Assembly: GCF_014648875.1 (NCBI RefSeq)
Contig: NZ_BMRY01000017.1
Span: 52,385 to 116,384, forward strand
DNA from: Streptomyces parvus
GTDB taxonomy: Bacteria > Actinomycetota > Actinomycetes > Streptomycetales > Streptomycetaceae
Reading direction: 5' to 3'
DNA: 64,000 nt
A program made the translations under genes and the position numbers. Positions 25,117 to 34,616 of this stretch are shown here, one piece after another; position 1 is the stretch's first letter, and each line of letters starts with the position of its first letter. The notes under the pieces are model-generated. The model was not told the origin of the DNA and searched no databases. It saw only the letters and a list, made by a program, of their open reading frames with translations.

Positions 25117-26373
25117 ATGAGCCTCGATGTCCGTACCGTCACCCCCTCCGAGATCGCCGACTGGATGAAGGCGGTGGGCACCGGCTTCCTGACCCCCACC
25201 GCGGAGAAGCCGGGCGAGGAGCTGGTCGCCGACCGGTTCGGGGACGCCGACCTCTCCCGTATGCAGGGCGCCTTCGACGACGGGCGGTGCGTGGCGACGT
25301 TCCGCTCGTTCGCCCAGCAGCTGACCGTGGTCGGCGGGGCCACCGTGACGGCCGACGCGGTCACCGGCGTGACCGTGACGCCCACGCACCGCCGCCGCGG
25401 ACTGCTCAGCCGGATGATGGCCACGGACCTGGCGGCGGCCAAGGAGCGCGGCGAGGTGGTCGCCTCGCTGATCGCCGCCGAGTACCCGATCTACGGGCGG
25501 TACGGCTTCGGCCCCGCCGCCTGGAACGTCGAGTGGGAGATCGCGGTGGACCGCGCCGGGCTCGACCCGCGCCGCTCCGGGCAGCCGGCGGACGGCGGCC
25601 GGATCGAGCTGGTGGACGGCGCCGACGTCCGCAAGACCGGCCCCGAGGTGCACGCGGCGCTGGCGGCCCGGCAGCCCGGCATCGTCGGCCGCGGGGAGCG
25701 CTGGTGGCGGATGCGTACGGGCGTCGCGCCCCGCGCGGCGCACGAGACGTGGACCGAGCCGTTCTACGTCGTGCACCGCGCCGCGAACGGCGAGGCCGAC
25801 GGCCTGCTGGTCTACGGCGTGGACGACAAGTGGGGCGACTCCAAGCAGCCGCTCAACACCGCCTCCGTACGGGACATGATCGCGCTGAACCCGGCGGCGG
25901 AGCGGGCCCTGTGGCACTACCTCTGCTCGGTCGACTGGATCACCACGGTCCGCTCGGGCTACCGCGCCCCCGACGACCTGCTCCCGCTGCTGCTCCCCGA
26001 CCCGCGTGCGGCCCGCATGGTCACCCACGCGGACTGGCTGTGGCTGAGGCTGCTGGACGTGCCGCGCGCCCTTGGGGCCCGGACGTACGGTGTCGAGGCC
26101 TCGCTCGTCCTGGACGTCCGGGACGCGGCGGGCCTGGCCGGGGGCCGCTTCCTGCTGGACGCCTCGGACTCCGGCGCACGCTGCACCCCGACCACCCGGA
26201 GCGCCGACCTCGCCCTGGACGTGGCGGAGCTGTCCACGCTGTACCTGGGCGACGAGTCCGTGCGGCGGCTGGTGGACCTGGGCCGGGTGGAGGAGCTGCG
26301 GCCGGGCGCGGCGACGACGGCGGACGCACTGTTCCGCACGGGCCGGCGGCCCTGGTGCCCGGACGTGTTCTGA
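25117..26373 (+). CDS. Eis-type GNAT N-acetyltransferase
   Basis: A 418-residue three-domain acetyltransferase of the Eis family. The first GNAT domain holds the acetyl-CoA loop GVTVTPTHRRRGLLSRMM (core V.PTHRRRGL). A degenerate second GNAT domain and a C-terminal SCP2-like domain follow, and the chain ends on the family-typical carboxylate (CPDVF), which acts as catalytic base in Eis. Mycobacterial Eis acetylates several amines of aminoglycosides and host proteins; the substrate here is unknown. TAGCGT (25105-25110) lies 6 nt before ATG 25117, pointing to a leaderless mRNA, although GGGGGA also precedes the start. Confidence 0.85.
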   Translation: MSLDVRTVTPSEIADWMKAVGTGFLTPTAEKPGEELVADRFGDADLSRMQGAFDDGRCVATFRSFAQQLTVVGGATVTADAVTGVTVTPTHRRRGLLSRMMATDLAAAKERGEVVASLIAAEYPIYGRYGFGPAAWNVEWEIAVDRAGLDPRRSGQPADGGRIELVDGADVRKTGPEVHAALAARQPGIVGRGERWWRMRTGVAPRAAHETWTEPFYVVHRAANGEADGLLVYGVDDKWGDSKQPLNTASVRDMIALNPAAERALWHYLCSVDWITTVRSGYRAPDDLLPLLLPDPRAARMVTHADWLWLRLLDVPRALGARTYGVEASLVLDVRDAAGLAGGRFLLDASDSGARCTPTTRSADLALDVAELSTLYLGDESVRRLVDLGRVEELRPGAATTADALFRTGRRPWCPDVF

Positions 26374-26404
26374 GCGGCCCGGATCGCGTGCCCGTACCCC
26401 GGGC

Positions 26405-27230
26405 TCAGCGCGTCCGGATCCGGAACAACGTCCCCGAGGCGCCGACCGCCGCGGCGAGGAGCCCCGCCGCCCAGGCGAGCGCGATCCAGGGGGTGTTGCC
26501 CACGTCCTGGCCGAGCAGCAGCCCGCGCAGCGACTCGATGGCCGGGGTGATCGGCTGGTGGTCGGCGAAGCCGTGCAGCCAGTCCGGCATGTTCTCGGTC
26601 GGGACGAACGCGCTGCTCGGGTAGGGCAGGAACGACATGAAGAACGTGAAGCCGCTCGCCGCCTCGGGGGTCCGGGCCAGCAGGCCGATCGCCGCCGAGA
26701 TCCAGGACAGGGCCACGATGTAGGCGACCAGCACGGCGCCGACCACGAGCCAGCCGCTCCAGGAGGCGGCGGGCCGGAAGCCGATCAGCAGCGCGACGCC
26801 GAAGACCAGGGCGGTGGAGCAGAGGTTGCGGACGGTGCTGGCCGCCACATGTCCGGCGAGCACCGGCGTACCGCCCACGTCCAGCGAGCGGAACCGGTCG
26901 ATGATGCCGCCCTTCATGTCCTCGCTGACGGCGGTGGCGGTGGTCGCGGCGCCGAACCCGGCGGACAGGAGCAGGACGCCCGGGACGACGTACATGACGT
27001 ACGAGTCGTAGTCCGTGCCGGTGTCGATCGCGCCGCCGAAGAAGTAGACGAAGATCAGCATCATCATGATCGGCAGGGCCAGGGACGTGATCAGGGCGTC
27101 GATGTTGCGGCTGCTGATGCGCAGGGCGCGTGCGGCCATGACGGCGGTGTGGGTGAAGGGGCCGGGCCCGCGTCCGGGGGCGGGGGCCCGCTCGGAGTGC
27201 CGGTCCGGGCTTCTGCGCTGAACGGCGGTG

Positions 27231-27238
<8 letters not shown>
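26405..27238 (-). CDS. ABC-2 type (DrrB-like) exporter permease
   Basis: A 277-residue integral membrane protein with six predicted helices and the ABC-2/DrrB-family stretch ATTATAVSEDMKGGIIDRFRSL. Its start overlaps the end of the ATPase gene by 8 nt, so the two are coupled. Together they form a DrrAB-type exporter, a class that often extrudes antibiotics or other hydrophobic compounds. The substrate is unknown. The operon is divergent from a TetR-type gene that probably controls it. Confidence 0.88.
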
Positions 27239-28274
<1,036 letters not shown>

Positions 28275-28290
28275 GTCCGGACCCCCTTCT

Positions 28291-28305
28291 GCGTATGACA
28301 TACGC
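28291..28305. promoter_or_regulatory. Operator palindrome 1 (TetR-type) at the exporter promoter
   Basis: GCGTAT-GAC-ATACGC, an inverted repeat with 6-base arms and a 3-nt centre, 17 nt upstream of the ATPase start. It shares the GCGTA/TACGC arm with palindrome 2, so one regulator probably binds both. Confidence 0.65.
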
Positions 28306-28310
28306 GTTAT

Positions 28311-28327
28311 TGCGTAAGCCTTACGCA
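28311..28327. promoter_or_regulatory. Operator palindrome 2 (TetR-type) with promoter of the regulator gene
   Basis: TGCGTAAG-C-CTTACGCA is a 17-bp perfect palindrome. It overlaps a promoter reading right: TTGCGT (28310-28315), 16 nt, TAGGAT (28332-28337). A bound repressor would block this promoter and probably the divergent exporter promoter too. Confidence 0.7.
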
Positions 28328-28405
28328 TCTCTAGGATGGGGTCAAGGCGTACGAGGCCGCGGCGCAGGGCGCAGGCAGGGCCGGGAGCCGGGCGAAGGGG
28401 ATGTG

Positions 28406-29209
28406 GTGGCGGAGAAGAGCAGCTCGGGCGGCGGTGACCTGCCGGCCAGCCTGGAGGCGGCCTGGGGGCTGCGGGACCGCCCGGCGAAGGGCCCGAAGCC
28501 CGGCCTGAGCCTGGAGCGGATCGTGGCCGCGGCGGTGGACGTCGCGTCGGCGGACGGGCTCGCGGCCGTGTCGATGGGCCGGGTCGCCCAGGAGGTGGGC
28601 GCCTCCACGATGTCGCTGTACCGGTACGTCTCCGCCAAGGACGAGTTGTACGTCCTGATGCAGGAGGCCGCCTTCGGCCCCCCGGAACCGCTGTCCGCCC
28701 CGGAGCCCGGCGCGGGCTGGCGGGAGGCGCTCGCCGAGTGGGCCTCCGCGCAGCGGGACCGGCTCCACGCCCACCTCTGGCTGCTCCGGATTCCCGTCGG
28801 GGGACCGCCCGCGACCCCGAACTCGCTGGCCTGGTGGGAGCAGGGGATCCAGGCGCTGGAGGGCAGCGGGCTTGCCGAGGGCGACAAGACCTCGGTGGTC
28901 CTGCTGGTCTCCAACTTCGTCCGCAGCGAGGCGGCTCTGATGGCCGACCTGGCCGCCGCCGTGGTCGCGCGAGGGGTGTCGCCCGACGAGGTGGCGGCGT
29001 CCTACGAGCGCACCCTCAAACGCCTCGTCGACCCCGCCCGGCACCCCGGGATCTCCCGGCTGCTGGAGTCCGGGGCGATGAGCGGGCCGGAAGACCCGGA
29101 CTACGAGTTCACCTTCGGGCTGGAGCGTCTGCTGGACGGGGTGGAGGCGCTGATCCGGAAGACGGACGGCGGTCCCCGCGTCCCGGCCGACGGCGCCAAT
29201 TCCGGTTGA
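28406..29209 (+). CDS. TetR-family regulator divergent from the exporter
   Basis: A 267-residue regulator. The N-terminal helix-turn-helix is LSLERIVAAAVDVASADGLA and MGRVAQEVGASTMSLYRYVSAKDEL (core VGASTMSLYRYV); the C-terminal half resembles the TetR_C_1 ligand domain found in drug-pump repressors. GTG 28406 is preceded by GAAGGGG at 5 nt; GTG 28403 is equally in frame. It is transcribed away from the DrrAB-like operon with two palindromes between them, which is the classical arrangement for a drug-responsive repressor. The ligand is unknown. Confidence 0.88.
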   Translation: MAEKSSSGGGDLPASLEAAWGLRDRPAKGPKPGLSLERIVAAAVDVASADGLAAVSMGRVAQEVGASTMSLYRYVSAKDELYVLMQEAAFGPPEPLSAPEPGAGWREALAEWASAQRDRLHAHLWLLRIPVGGPPATPNSLAWWEQGIQALEGSGLAEGDKTSVVLLVSNFVRSEAALMADLAAAVVARGVSPDEVAASYERTLKRLVDPARHPGISRLLESGAMSGPEDPDYEFTFGLERLLDGVEALIRKTDGGPRVPADGANSG

Positions 29210-29234
29210 GGCCGGGCGCGTACGCTTCATGGTC

Positions 29235-29900
29235 ATGAACGGAGAGAACCCCGCGAACGGCGACCGTTCCGATTCCGGCGACGGGTCGCCGCCGGTCGGT
29301 CTGCGGGAGCGCAAGAAGCGGCTGACCTACCAGGCGGTCTCCGACGCGGCGATCGCGATGTTCCTGGAGCGGGGCTTCGACAAGGTGTCGGTGGCGGAGG
29401 TGGCGGCCGCGGCGGACATCTCCAAGCCGACGCTGTTCCGGTACTTCCCCGCCAAGGAGGACCTGGTCCTGCACCGGTTCGCCGACCACGAGGACGAGGC
29501 GGCCCGAGTGGTCACGGGCCGCGCCCCGGACGAGACCCCGCTGGACGCCCTGCGCCGCCACTTCCTCGACGGCCTCGACCGCCGAGACCCGGTGACCGGC
29601 CTCTGCGACGCACCCCAAGTGCTGGCGTTCCTGCGCCTGTTGTACGGAACGCCGTCCCTGGTCGCCCGCCTCCACGCCTACCAGGGCCGCTCCGAGGCGG
29701 CCCTCGCCCGCGCACTCGGCGGCGGGCTGTCCGACCGGCTCGCGGCCGGGCAGATCATCGCGGTCCTGCGCATCCTGGCCCTGGAGAACTGGCGCCGGAC
29801 CGACGCGGGGGAGAGCGCGGACCGGGTCTACGCGGGAGCCGTCCAGGCGGCCGAGGAGGCGTTCGTCCAGCTGCGGACGGGCTTGGAGTCGCACGCCTGA
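29235..29900 (+). CDS. TetR-family regulator
   Basis: A 221-residue regulator with an AcrR-like helix-turn-helix (LTYQAVSDAAIAMFLERGFD; VAAAADISKPTLFRYFPAKEDL) and a poorly conserved ligand domain. TACGCT at 29221-29226 lies 8 nt before ATG 29235, so a leaderless start is likely; ATG 29229 is in frame too. It follows the preceding TetR-type gene by 25 nt on the same strand but differs from it in subfamily. Its target is unknown. It converges with the aminophosphotransferase operon. Confidence 0.85.
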   Translation: MNGENPANGDRSDSGDGSPPVGLRERKKRLTYQAVSDAAIAMFLERGFDKVSVAEVAAAADISKPTLFRYFPAKEDLVLHRFADHEDEAARVVTGRAPDETPLDALRRHFLDGLDRRDPVTGLCDAPQVLAFLRLLYGTPSLVARLHAYQGRSEAALARALGGGLSDRLAAGQIIAVLRILALENWRRTDAGESADRVYAGAVQAAEEAFVQLRTGLESHA

Positions 29901-29936
29901 GGGGTGAGGGGTGCAGAGGGTGGAGGAGGATCCCGG

Positions 29937-30728
29937 TCAGTCGGCGAGCAGCGCGGTGGTGAGTGCGGCGCGGTGGTTCACCAGCCACTTCTGGTGCCGG
30001 TCCCACGCCGCCCGCCCGCTCCGCTCGTACGCCGCCGTGTACGCCGCGTCCCCCCGCTCCACCCGCCGCTCGACGAACGCCCGGCACACCGCGGTGGCCT
30101 GCTCGATCACCTGGGGCAGGACGGCCCGGCCCGCGCGCCCCAGCCCGTAGCCGTCGGCCAGGACGCGCAGCCGGTGCGCCGGGTCGAGCCCGGGGCGGCC
30201 CCGCATCGGCACCCAGTAACGCGCCGCCATGGCCACGTCCCACACCGGGCGGCCGGGCGCGGCCAGGTCGAAGTCGATGAGGGCGGCGGCGCGGCCGTCC
30301 CGGAACACCACGTTCTCCAGGCACGCGTCGTTGTGGCAGACCAACGCGCCGGGAGCCGTCGCCCCCTCCGGATCGGCCAGGTCGGAGGGCCAGCCGGCCG
30401 CCCGGTCGAACGGGACGTCCGCCGCCGCGTCGTGCATGCGCCGGAGCAGCGCCCCCACGGAGCGCAGGGCGTCGTCCGTCCAGACCCATTCCGGATACGG
30501 ACTGACGGCGACCTCGCCGGGAACGTACGAGAGCCGCTCGCGCTGCCCGGATTCGGAGACTCCCAGGGGCACGGGCACGCCGTCGAACCCCTGCTCCCGC
30601 AGGGCCCCGAGGTGGGCGTGCAGGAGGGTGACGTGCGGTGGGGCGGGACGCTCGACGGTGTCGCCGTGGCGCAGGACGGCCCCGGCGTTGGCCAGCCCGC
30701 CGGACAGTACTTCCGGCTCACGGTTCAT
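29937..30728 (-). CDS. Aminoglycoside/homoserine-kinase-type phosphotransferase (APH family)
   Basis: A 263-residue APH-fold kinase. The catalytic loop HNDACLENVVF and the metal-binding IDFD (ALIDFDLAAPG) are intact. Start ATG 30728 overlaps the stop of the HAD gene by 4 nt. Such kinases phosphorylate small molecules: aminoglycosides, choline, homoserine or sugars. The substrate cannot be read from sequence. It is the third gene of an operon with an alpha/beta hydrolase and a HAD phosphatase, so kinase and phosphatase may act on the same or related substrates. Confidence 0.82.
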   Translation of the reverse strand: MNREPEVLSGGLANAGAVLRHGDTVERPAPPHVTLLHAHLGALREQGFDGVPVPLGVSESGQRERLSYVPGEVAVSPYPEWVWTDDALRSVGALLRRMHDAAADVPFDRAAGWPSDLADPEGATAPGALVCHNDACLENVVFRDGRAAALIDFDLAAPGRPVWDVAMAARYWVPMRGRPGLDPAHRLRVLADGYGLGRAGRAVLPQVIEQATAVCRAFVERRVERGDAAYTAAYERSGRAAWDRHQKWLVNHRAALTTALLAD

Positions 30729-31369
30729 GGGGCCGCTACTGCCTCCTCCGCGCAGGGCCCCAACGCCCGCCGCAGATCCTCCGGTCCGCGGTAGAGGACG
30801 GTGGCCATGCCGAGGGCGGCGGCCGCGTCGATGTTCTCCTGGCGGTCGTCCACGAACAGGCACCGCTCCATCGGTACGCCCGCCCGCTCCGCCGCGATGC
30901 GGTAGATGGCCGGGTCGGGCTTGGCCACCTGCTCCACCGCACTGCTCACGACCGCGTCGGTGAGATCGGTCAGGCCCAACAGAGCCAGATCAGCGTCCAG
31001 TTGGAGAGTGGCATTGGTGACAAGGACCAACCGGACATGGGCCCTGGCCCGGCGCAGCAGCGACACCACCTCCTCGTCGGCCCGGAACGGCGCGTCCGCG
31101 AGTGCCCGGCCCAGCTCGTGGGCGCGATCCGCGCCCACCCGCTCCGTGAGCCCGGCCGCGATGGACTCCACCCAGGCGTCCGGGGTGATCCGGCCGAGCA
31201 GCAGCGGGAGGTCGGTCTCGGGTGCGTAGGCGATGTCCGTCGTGGTGCCTTCCGGCAGCCCGGCGGCCCGCTCCAGGGCGGCGAGAGGGGCGGTGTCGTA
31301 GAAGCGGATGACGTTGTCGAGGTCGCAGAGCACGGCGTCGAAGGCGCGGCCGGCGGGGGCGGGTGTCAC
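30725..31369 (-). CDS. HAD-superfamily hydrolase
   Basis: A 214-residue HAD phosphatase-like enzyme. Motif I is CDLDNVIRFYD (DxD), motif II VTNATLQLD, motif III Lys in VAKPDPAIY, and motif IV FVDDRQEN. All catalytic groups are present. GTG 31369 overlaps the stop of the upstream hydrolase gene (GTGA) and its stop overlaps the next ATG, so the three genes are tightly coupled. The cap region is helical (type I). Likely a small-molecule phosphatase or dehalogenase-like enzyme; the substrate is unknown. Confidence 0.87.
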   Translation of the reverse strand: MTPAPAGRAFDAVLCDLDNVIRFYDTAPLAALERAAGLPEGTTTDIAYAPETDLPLLLGRITPDAWVESIAAGLTERVGADRAHELGRALADAPFRADEEVVSLLRRARAHVRLVLVTNATLQLDADLALLGLTDLTDAVVSSAVEQVAKPDPAIYRIAAERAGVPMERCLFVDDRQENIDAAAALGMATVLYRGPEDLRRALGPCAEEAVAAP

Positions 31370-32220
31370 AGTCCGGCGAGTCCGGCGAGCAGCTCGGCGG
31401 CCGGCTTCGGGCGGACGAGCCAGCGCAGATGGCTGCCTTCGAGGGTCCGGACGTCGAAGGGGTTGTCGGGCGTGAGCTCGTCGGCCTCGCGGATCATGCG
31501 GTCCTGCGCGGCGGGCGGAAGGCTGGTGTCGGCGGCCAGGCGCACATAGGTCCGGGGCACTCGGCCCCAGGTCGCGGCCTGTGCCCGGTCGGCCGCCGTG
31601 CCGACGTCGAGGTTCTCGTCCGGCTGGAAGGAGTTGAGGAAGGTCCGGAACTCGTCGTCGGTGAGGTCGGCGGCGAACGCGTGCCGGAACGCGGCCAGCG
31701 CGGCCGGGTCGGCGGTACGGAAGTTGACCCGCAGCAGCCCGAGCTCGGCAGGGTTCCCGACGAGCGCGACCATCAGGGCCGCCGGGTCGACATCGGCCAT
31801 CTCGGGCTCGGCGTAGTAGTCGCCCACGTCCAGGTTGACGGGGCACCAGGCGGAGACGTAGACGATCCGGTCGATGAGGTCCGGCCGGGCGTTGGCGACG
31901 GCGGTGGCCGTGACGCCGCCCCGGCTGTGTGCGACGAGGATGGTGGGACCGTTCCGCTTGGCCCGTTCGAGGGCCTCGACCACGTGGGCCACGTTGTCCG
32001 CGAGGGTGACGCCCTTGATGGCCCCCGGTTCGGCGGCGAGCGCACCGAGATCCTGGGGCGTCTGGTAGGCGGCGGGGTACGTGGCCGCGAACCCGTGCCC
32101 CGGAAGGTCGACAGCGGCCGATCGGTGGCCGAGCAGGGCGAGTTCGGCCTGGAGAGGCGCGAAGGAGAACGAGTTCGCGAAGGCTCCGTGGACGAGGACG
32201 AAGGTCGGAAGATTCGGCAT
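31366..32220 (-). CDS. Alpha/beta hydrolase (EstC/MesH-like)
   Basis: A 284-residue hydrolase. The oxyanion HG motif is FVLVHGAFANS, the nucleophile AHSRGG (Ser), and the catalytic His is near the C-terminus in EGSHLRWLV. It resembles secreted or cytoplasmic esterases of the EstC group, but no signal peptide is seen. ATG 32220 is chosen by homology-like length; a TTG at 32256 is in frame, and neither has a convincing ribosome site. It leads the operon with the HAD and APH genes. The promoter must lie next to the MFS remnant. Confidence 0.8.
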   Translation of the reverse strand: MPNLPTFVLVHGAFANSFSFAPLQAELALLGHRSAAVDLPGHGFAATYPAAYQTPQDLGALAAEPGAIKGVTLADNVAHVVEALERAKRNGPTILVAHSRGGVTATAVANARPDLIDRIVYVSAWCPVNLDVGDYYAEPEMADVDPAALMVALVGNPAELGLLRVNFRTADPAALAAFRHAFAADLTDDEFRTFLNSFQPDENLDVGTAADRAQAATWGRVPRTYVRLAADTSLPPAAQDRMIREADELTPDNPFDVRTLEGSHLRWLVRPKPAAELLAGLAGL

Positions 32221-32308
32221 GCTCCCAGGTTCCAACGGAATGATCTTCGAGGGCAAGGCCCCGGAGGCGAGGCTTTCGGGTCCCGCGGGGCAGAACCACG
32301 GAGCGTGG

Positions 32309-32935
32309 TCACCGCTCGGCCGACGCGGACTCCGACGTCGACGCGGACTCCGGTGGGGGTGCCGGCGCCGGTGGCGACGCGGACTCCGGTGGCGACGCGG
32401 ACGCCGATGGCGCCGGCTCAGCCCCGGGCTTTTGCAGTTCGGCGCGGCGCAACACCGGCACAGCGACCCCGAACACCGCGGCGAGCAGGCAGATCCCCCC
32501 GCACACGGTGAAGAACATGGCGGCGCCCCACACCGCCACCGTGACGCCCGCGACGGGGAAGAAGACCGGGGCGAGCCCCAGCGCGCACAGGGTCGTGACC
32601 GAGGTGACCCGGCCCAGATACCGGGGGTCGGTCTCCGTCTGGACCAGGGCGCCGGTCACCGCCGCGGTGATCCCGCTGGTGAGCCCGATCAAAGCGCCGA
32701 ACGCGACGGCGTACGGCAGGGATCGCGCGTGCCCCAGGGCGACCGCTCCCACGGCCGTGATGAACAACGCGCCGGACATCGCCGGCCCGGCGCGCGGGAC
32801 GCGGGCCCGTACCGCGAGCAGCAGGGCGGCGGCAGCGGCTCCGACACTGAACGCGCTCGCGATCCACCCCATGCCGGCGGCACCCCAGCCGCGTTCGTCC
32901 GCCAGGAGCACGAGGCCGGCGGCGACCGGTCCGCC
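32309..32935 (-). pseudogene. MFS transporter, C-terminal fragment
   Basis: The frame encodes about 200 residues of the second half of a major facilitator: helices at VAAGLVLLADERG.., AFSVGAAAAALLLAV, GALFITAVGAVALG, VAFGALIGLTSGITAAV and so on, with the typical YLGRVTSVTTL loop. It ends in a Ser/Pro/Glu-rich tail (PPESASPPAPAP). The N-terminal six helices are missing. Upstream of about 32935 the same frame is antisense to a GNAT remnant, so the gene was cut by a deletion. It cannot make a full transporter. Confidence 0.75.
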
Positions 32936-33100
32936 GTCTGCACCGCGGTGCTGCACGCCTTCGCCGACGCCGGCGGCCACCGCGCCATCGTCCACTCGCG
33001 CGGCGACGCCGCCTGTCCCGTCCCCAAGCGGCTCTACGAGTCCATGGGCTTCACCGCGTACACCCGCACCCATGTCTACGTAGGCAGACCGACCGGCTGA
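32936..33100 (+). pseudogene. GNAT acetyltransferase, C-terminal fragment
   Basis: About 55 residues match the end of a GNAT acetyltransferase: AVLHAFADAGGHRAIVHSRG, then PVPKRLYESMGFTAYTRTHV, ending in TGA at 33098. The acetyl-CoA-binding half is absent; upstream DNA belongs to the MFS fragment on the other strand. The junction is near 32930-32940. No start codon with a ribosome site precedes it, so it is a remnant. Confidence 0.7.
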
Positions 33101-33195
33101 AACGCCGGCCGGATCGAGCGGGACCCGTTCACTTCCGGCGGGAAAGGGATACTCACCCGCCGACTGAAGCGATCAGTCACACCGAGGCGCGCGAC

Positions 33196-33223
33196 ACTTT
33201 TGCAAGCACGTGCTTGCAAAAGT
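33196..33223. promoter_or_regulatory. 28-bp perfect palindrome upstream of the XRE regulator gene
   Basis: Two 14-base arms (ACTTTTGCAAGCAC and its reverse complement) abut with no spacer, centred 41 nt upstream of the start. A weaker GCAA-N5-TTGC follows at 33226-33238. The position fits autoregulation by the XRE-type protein encoded just downstream. Confidence 0.75.
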
Positions 33224-33249
33224 TAGCAAGGGTGTTGCACTATCGAGTC

Positions 33250-33753
33250 ATGGCATCACTCAACGTCGGCAATCTCGGTGAGTACCTGCGGGAGCAGCGC
33301 CGTGCAGCGCAGCTCTCGCTGCGGCAGCTCGCCGATGCCACCGGGGTGTCGAACCCGTATCTCAGCCAGATCGAGCGCGGTCTGCGCAAGCCCAGCGCGG
33401 ACGTGCTCCAGCAGGTTGCCAAGGCGCTGCGGATCTCGGCCGAGACCCTGTACGTACGTGCGGGGATCCTCGACGAGCGGGAGCGGGAGGAGCTGGAGAC
33501 GCGGGCGGTCATTCTGGCCGATCCGTCGATCAACGAGCGGCAGAAGAACGTTCTGCTGCAGATCTACGACTCCTTCCGCCGCGAGAACGGATTCGCGCCC
33601 GGGCCCGACGCGGACGTGGACGCGGGCGCCCAAGCGGACGCCGGTGCGAGCGCGGACGCGGGCGCCGGCAGTGACGCGGGCGGCGATGCCGGGACCCGTG
33701 ACGGCGACGACGCCGGTGCGGGCACCACCAAAGACCAAGACCCTCACAGCTAG
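33250..33753 (+). CDS. XRE-family regulator (Rv0474-like)
   Basis: A 167-residue protein. The Cro/CI helix-turn-helix covers residues about 8-62 (GEYLREQRRAAQLSLRQLAD, GVSNPYLSQIERGLRKPSAD). A conserved helical segment RAGILDEREREELETRAVIL / DPSINERQKNVLLQIYDSFR follows, then a 45-residue Asp/Ala/Gly-rich tail of low complexity. Start ATG 33250 lacks a Shine-Dalgarno. The 28-bp palindrome lies just upstream. It is followed by the HbhA-like and DUF2516 genes, as in mycobacteria (Rv0474-Rv0475-Rv0476). It probably regulates itself and the HbhA-like gene. Confidence 0.85.
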   Translation: MASLNVGNLGEYLREQRRAAQLSLRQLADATGVSNPYLSQIERGLRKPSADVLQQVAKALRISAETLYVRAGILDEREREELETRAVILADPSINERQKNVLLQIYDSFRRENGFAPGPDADVDAGAQADAGASADAGAGSDAGGDAGTRDGDDAGAGTTKDQDPHS

Positions 33754-33787
33754 CAGCTGGTTCTGATGATCCGGGAGGACCACAGTC

Positions 33788-34477
33788 ATGGCCATCACCG
33801 ATGACCTGCGCAAGACCCTCACCGACCCCACCCCCCTCTACTTCGCCGCCGGCACGGCCGACCTGGCCGTCCAGCAGGCGCGCAAGGTTCCGGCGCTGAT
33901 CGAGCAGCTGCGGGCCGAGGCGCCCGAGCGGATCGACGCCGTGCGCAACACCGACCCCAAGGCCGTGCAGGAGAAGGTGACCACGCAGGCCAAGGAGGCC
34001 CAGGCCACCGTGCAGGCGAAGGTCACCGAGGTCTTCGGTTCGTTCGACGCCGCCGATCTGAAGAAGCTCGGCGAGAGCGCTCAGGATCTGGCGCTCCGCA
34101 GCGTGGGTGTGGCCGCCGAGTACGCGATCAAGGCCCGTGAGACGTACGAGAAGGTCGCCGAGCACGGCGAGCAGACCGTACGGACCTGGCGCGGGGAGAC
34201 CGCGGAGGAGATCGTCGAGATCGCCGCCGTCGTCGAGGCCGAGCCGAAGGCCACGCCCAAGCCCGCCGCCTCCAAGGCCTCGCCCAAGGCCGCCCCCAAG
34301 GGCGAGGCCAGGAGCGCGCCGGCCGCCGACGGCTCCGCGAAGGCCGCGCCCGCCGCCCCGGCGAAGCCCGCCGCGACGAAGGCCGCGCCCGCCGAGGCCA
34401 AGGCCGCGCCCGCCAAGAAGACGCCCGCGCCCCGCAAGCCCGCGGCGAAGAAGACCCCGCCGGCCGACGGCAAGTGA
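33788..34477 (+). CDS. Heparin-binding hemagglutinin (HbhA)-like protein
   Basis: A 229-residue protein with the HbhA plan: a short N-terminal segment (ADDLRKTL-like, DPTPLYFAAGTADLAVQQAR), a long coiled coil to about residue 150, and a Lys/Ala/Pro-rich C-terminal tail (repeats of KAAPA, ending AAKKTPPADGK). In Mycobacterium the Lys-rich tail binds heparan sulfate; in a soil streptomycete it may bind nucleoid, membrane or cell-wall polyanions. ATG 33788 follows GGGAGGA. It lies 34 nt after the XRE-type gene and is probably co-transcribed. Confidence 0.8.
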   Translation: MAITDDLRKTLTDPTPLYFAAGTADLAVQQARKVPALIEQLRAEAPERIDAVRNTDPKAVQEKVTTQAKEAQATVQAKVTEVFGSFDAADLKKLGESAQDLALRSVGVAAEYAIKARETYEKVAEHGEQTVRTWRGETAEEIVEIAAVVEAEPKATPKPAASKASPKAAPKGEARSAPAADGSAKAAPAAPAKPAATKAAPAEAKAAPAKKTPAPRKPAAKKTPPADGK

Positions 34478-34616
34478 CCCGCACGGGTCCTCGCCCGACG
34501 CGGTACGCGTGACCGGGGCGCGGGGCGGGCACCTTTAGGGGTGGCCGGTTCGTTGTCCCGGTACCTTGGCCCTCTCGGCCGCAGGGCGCTCATCCACTCA
34601 CTAGGCGGTACACAGC

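Noticed and set aside
23473..26028. 851-codon open frame on the minus strand
   Set aside because: It is antisense to rsiG, asparaginase and the Eis-type gene, which have clear motifs; composition is that of a shadow frame.
32220..32256. TTG at 32256 as start of the alpha/beta hydrolase
   Set aside because: The extra 12 residues are not part of the fold and no ribosome site precedes it; ATG 32220 gives the usual family N-terminus.
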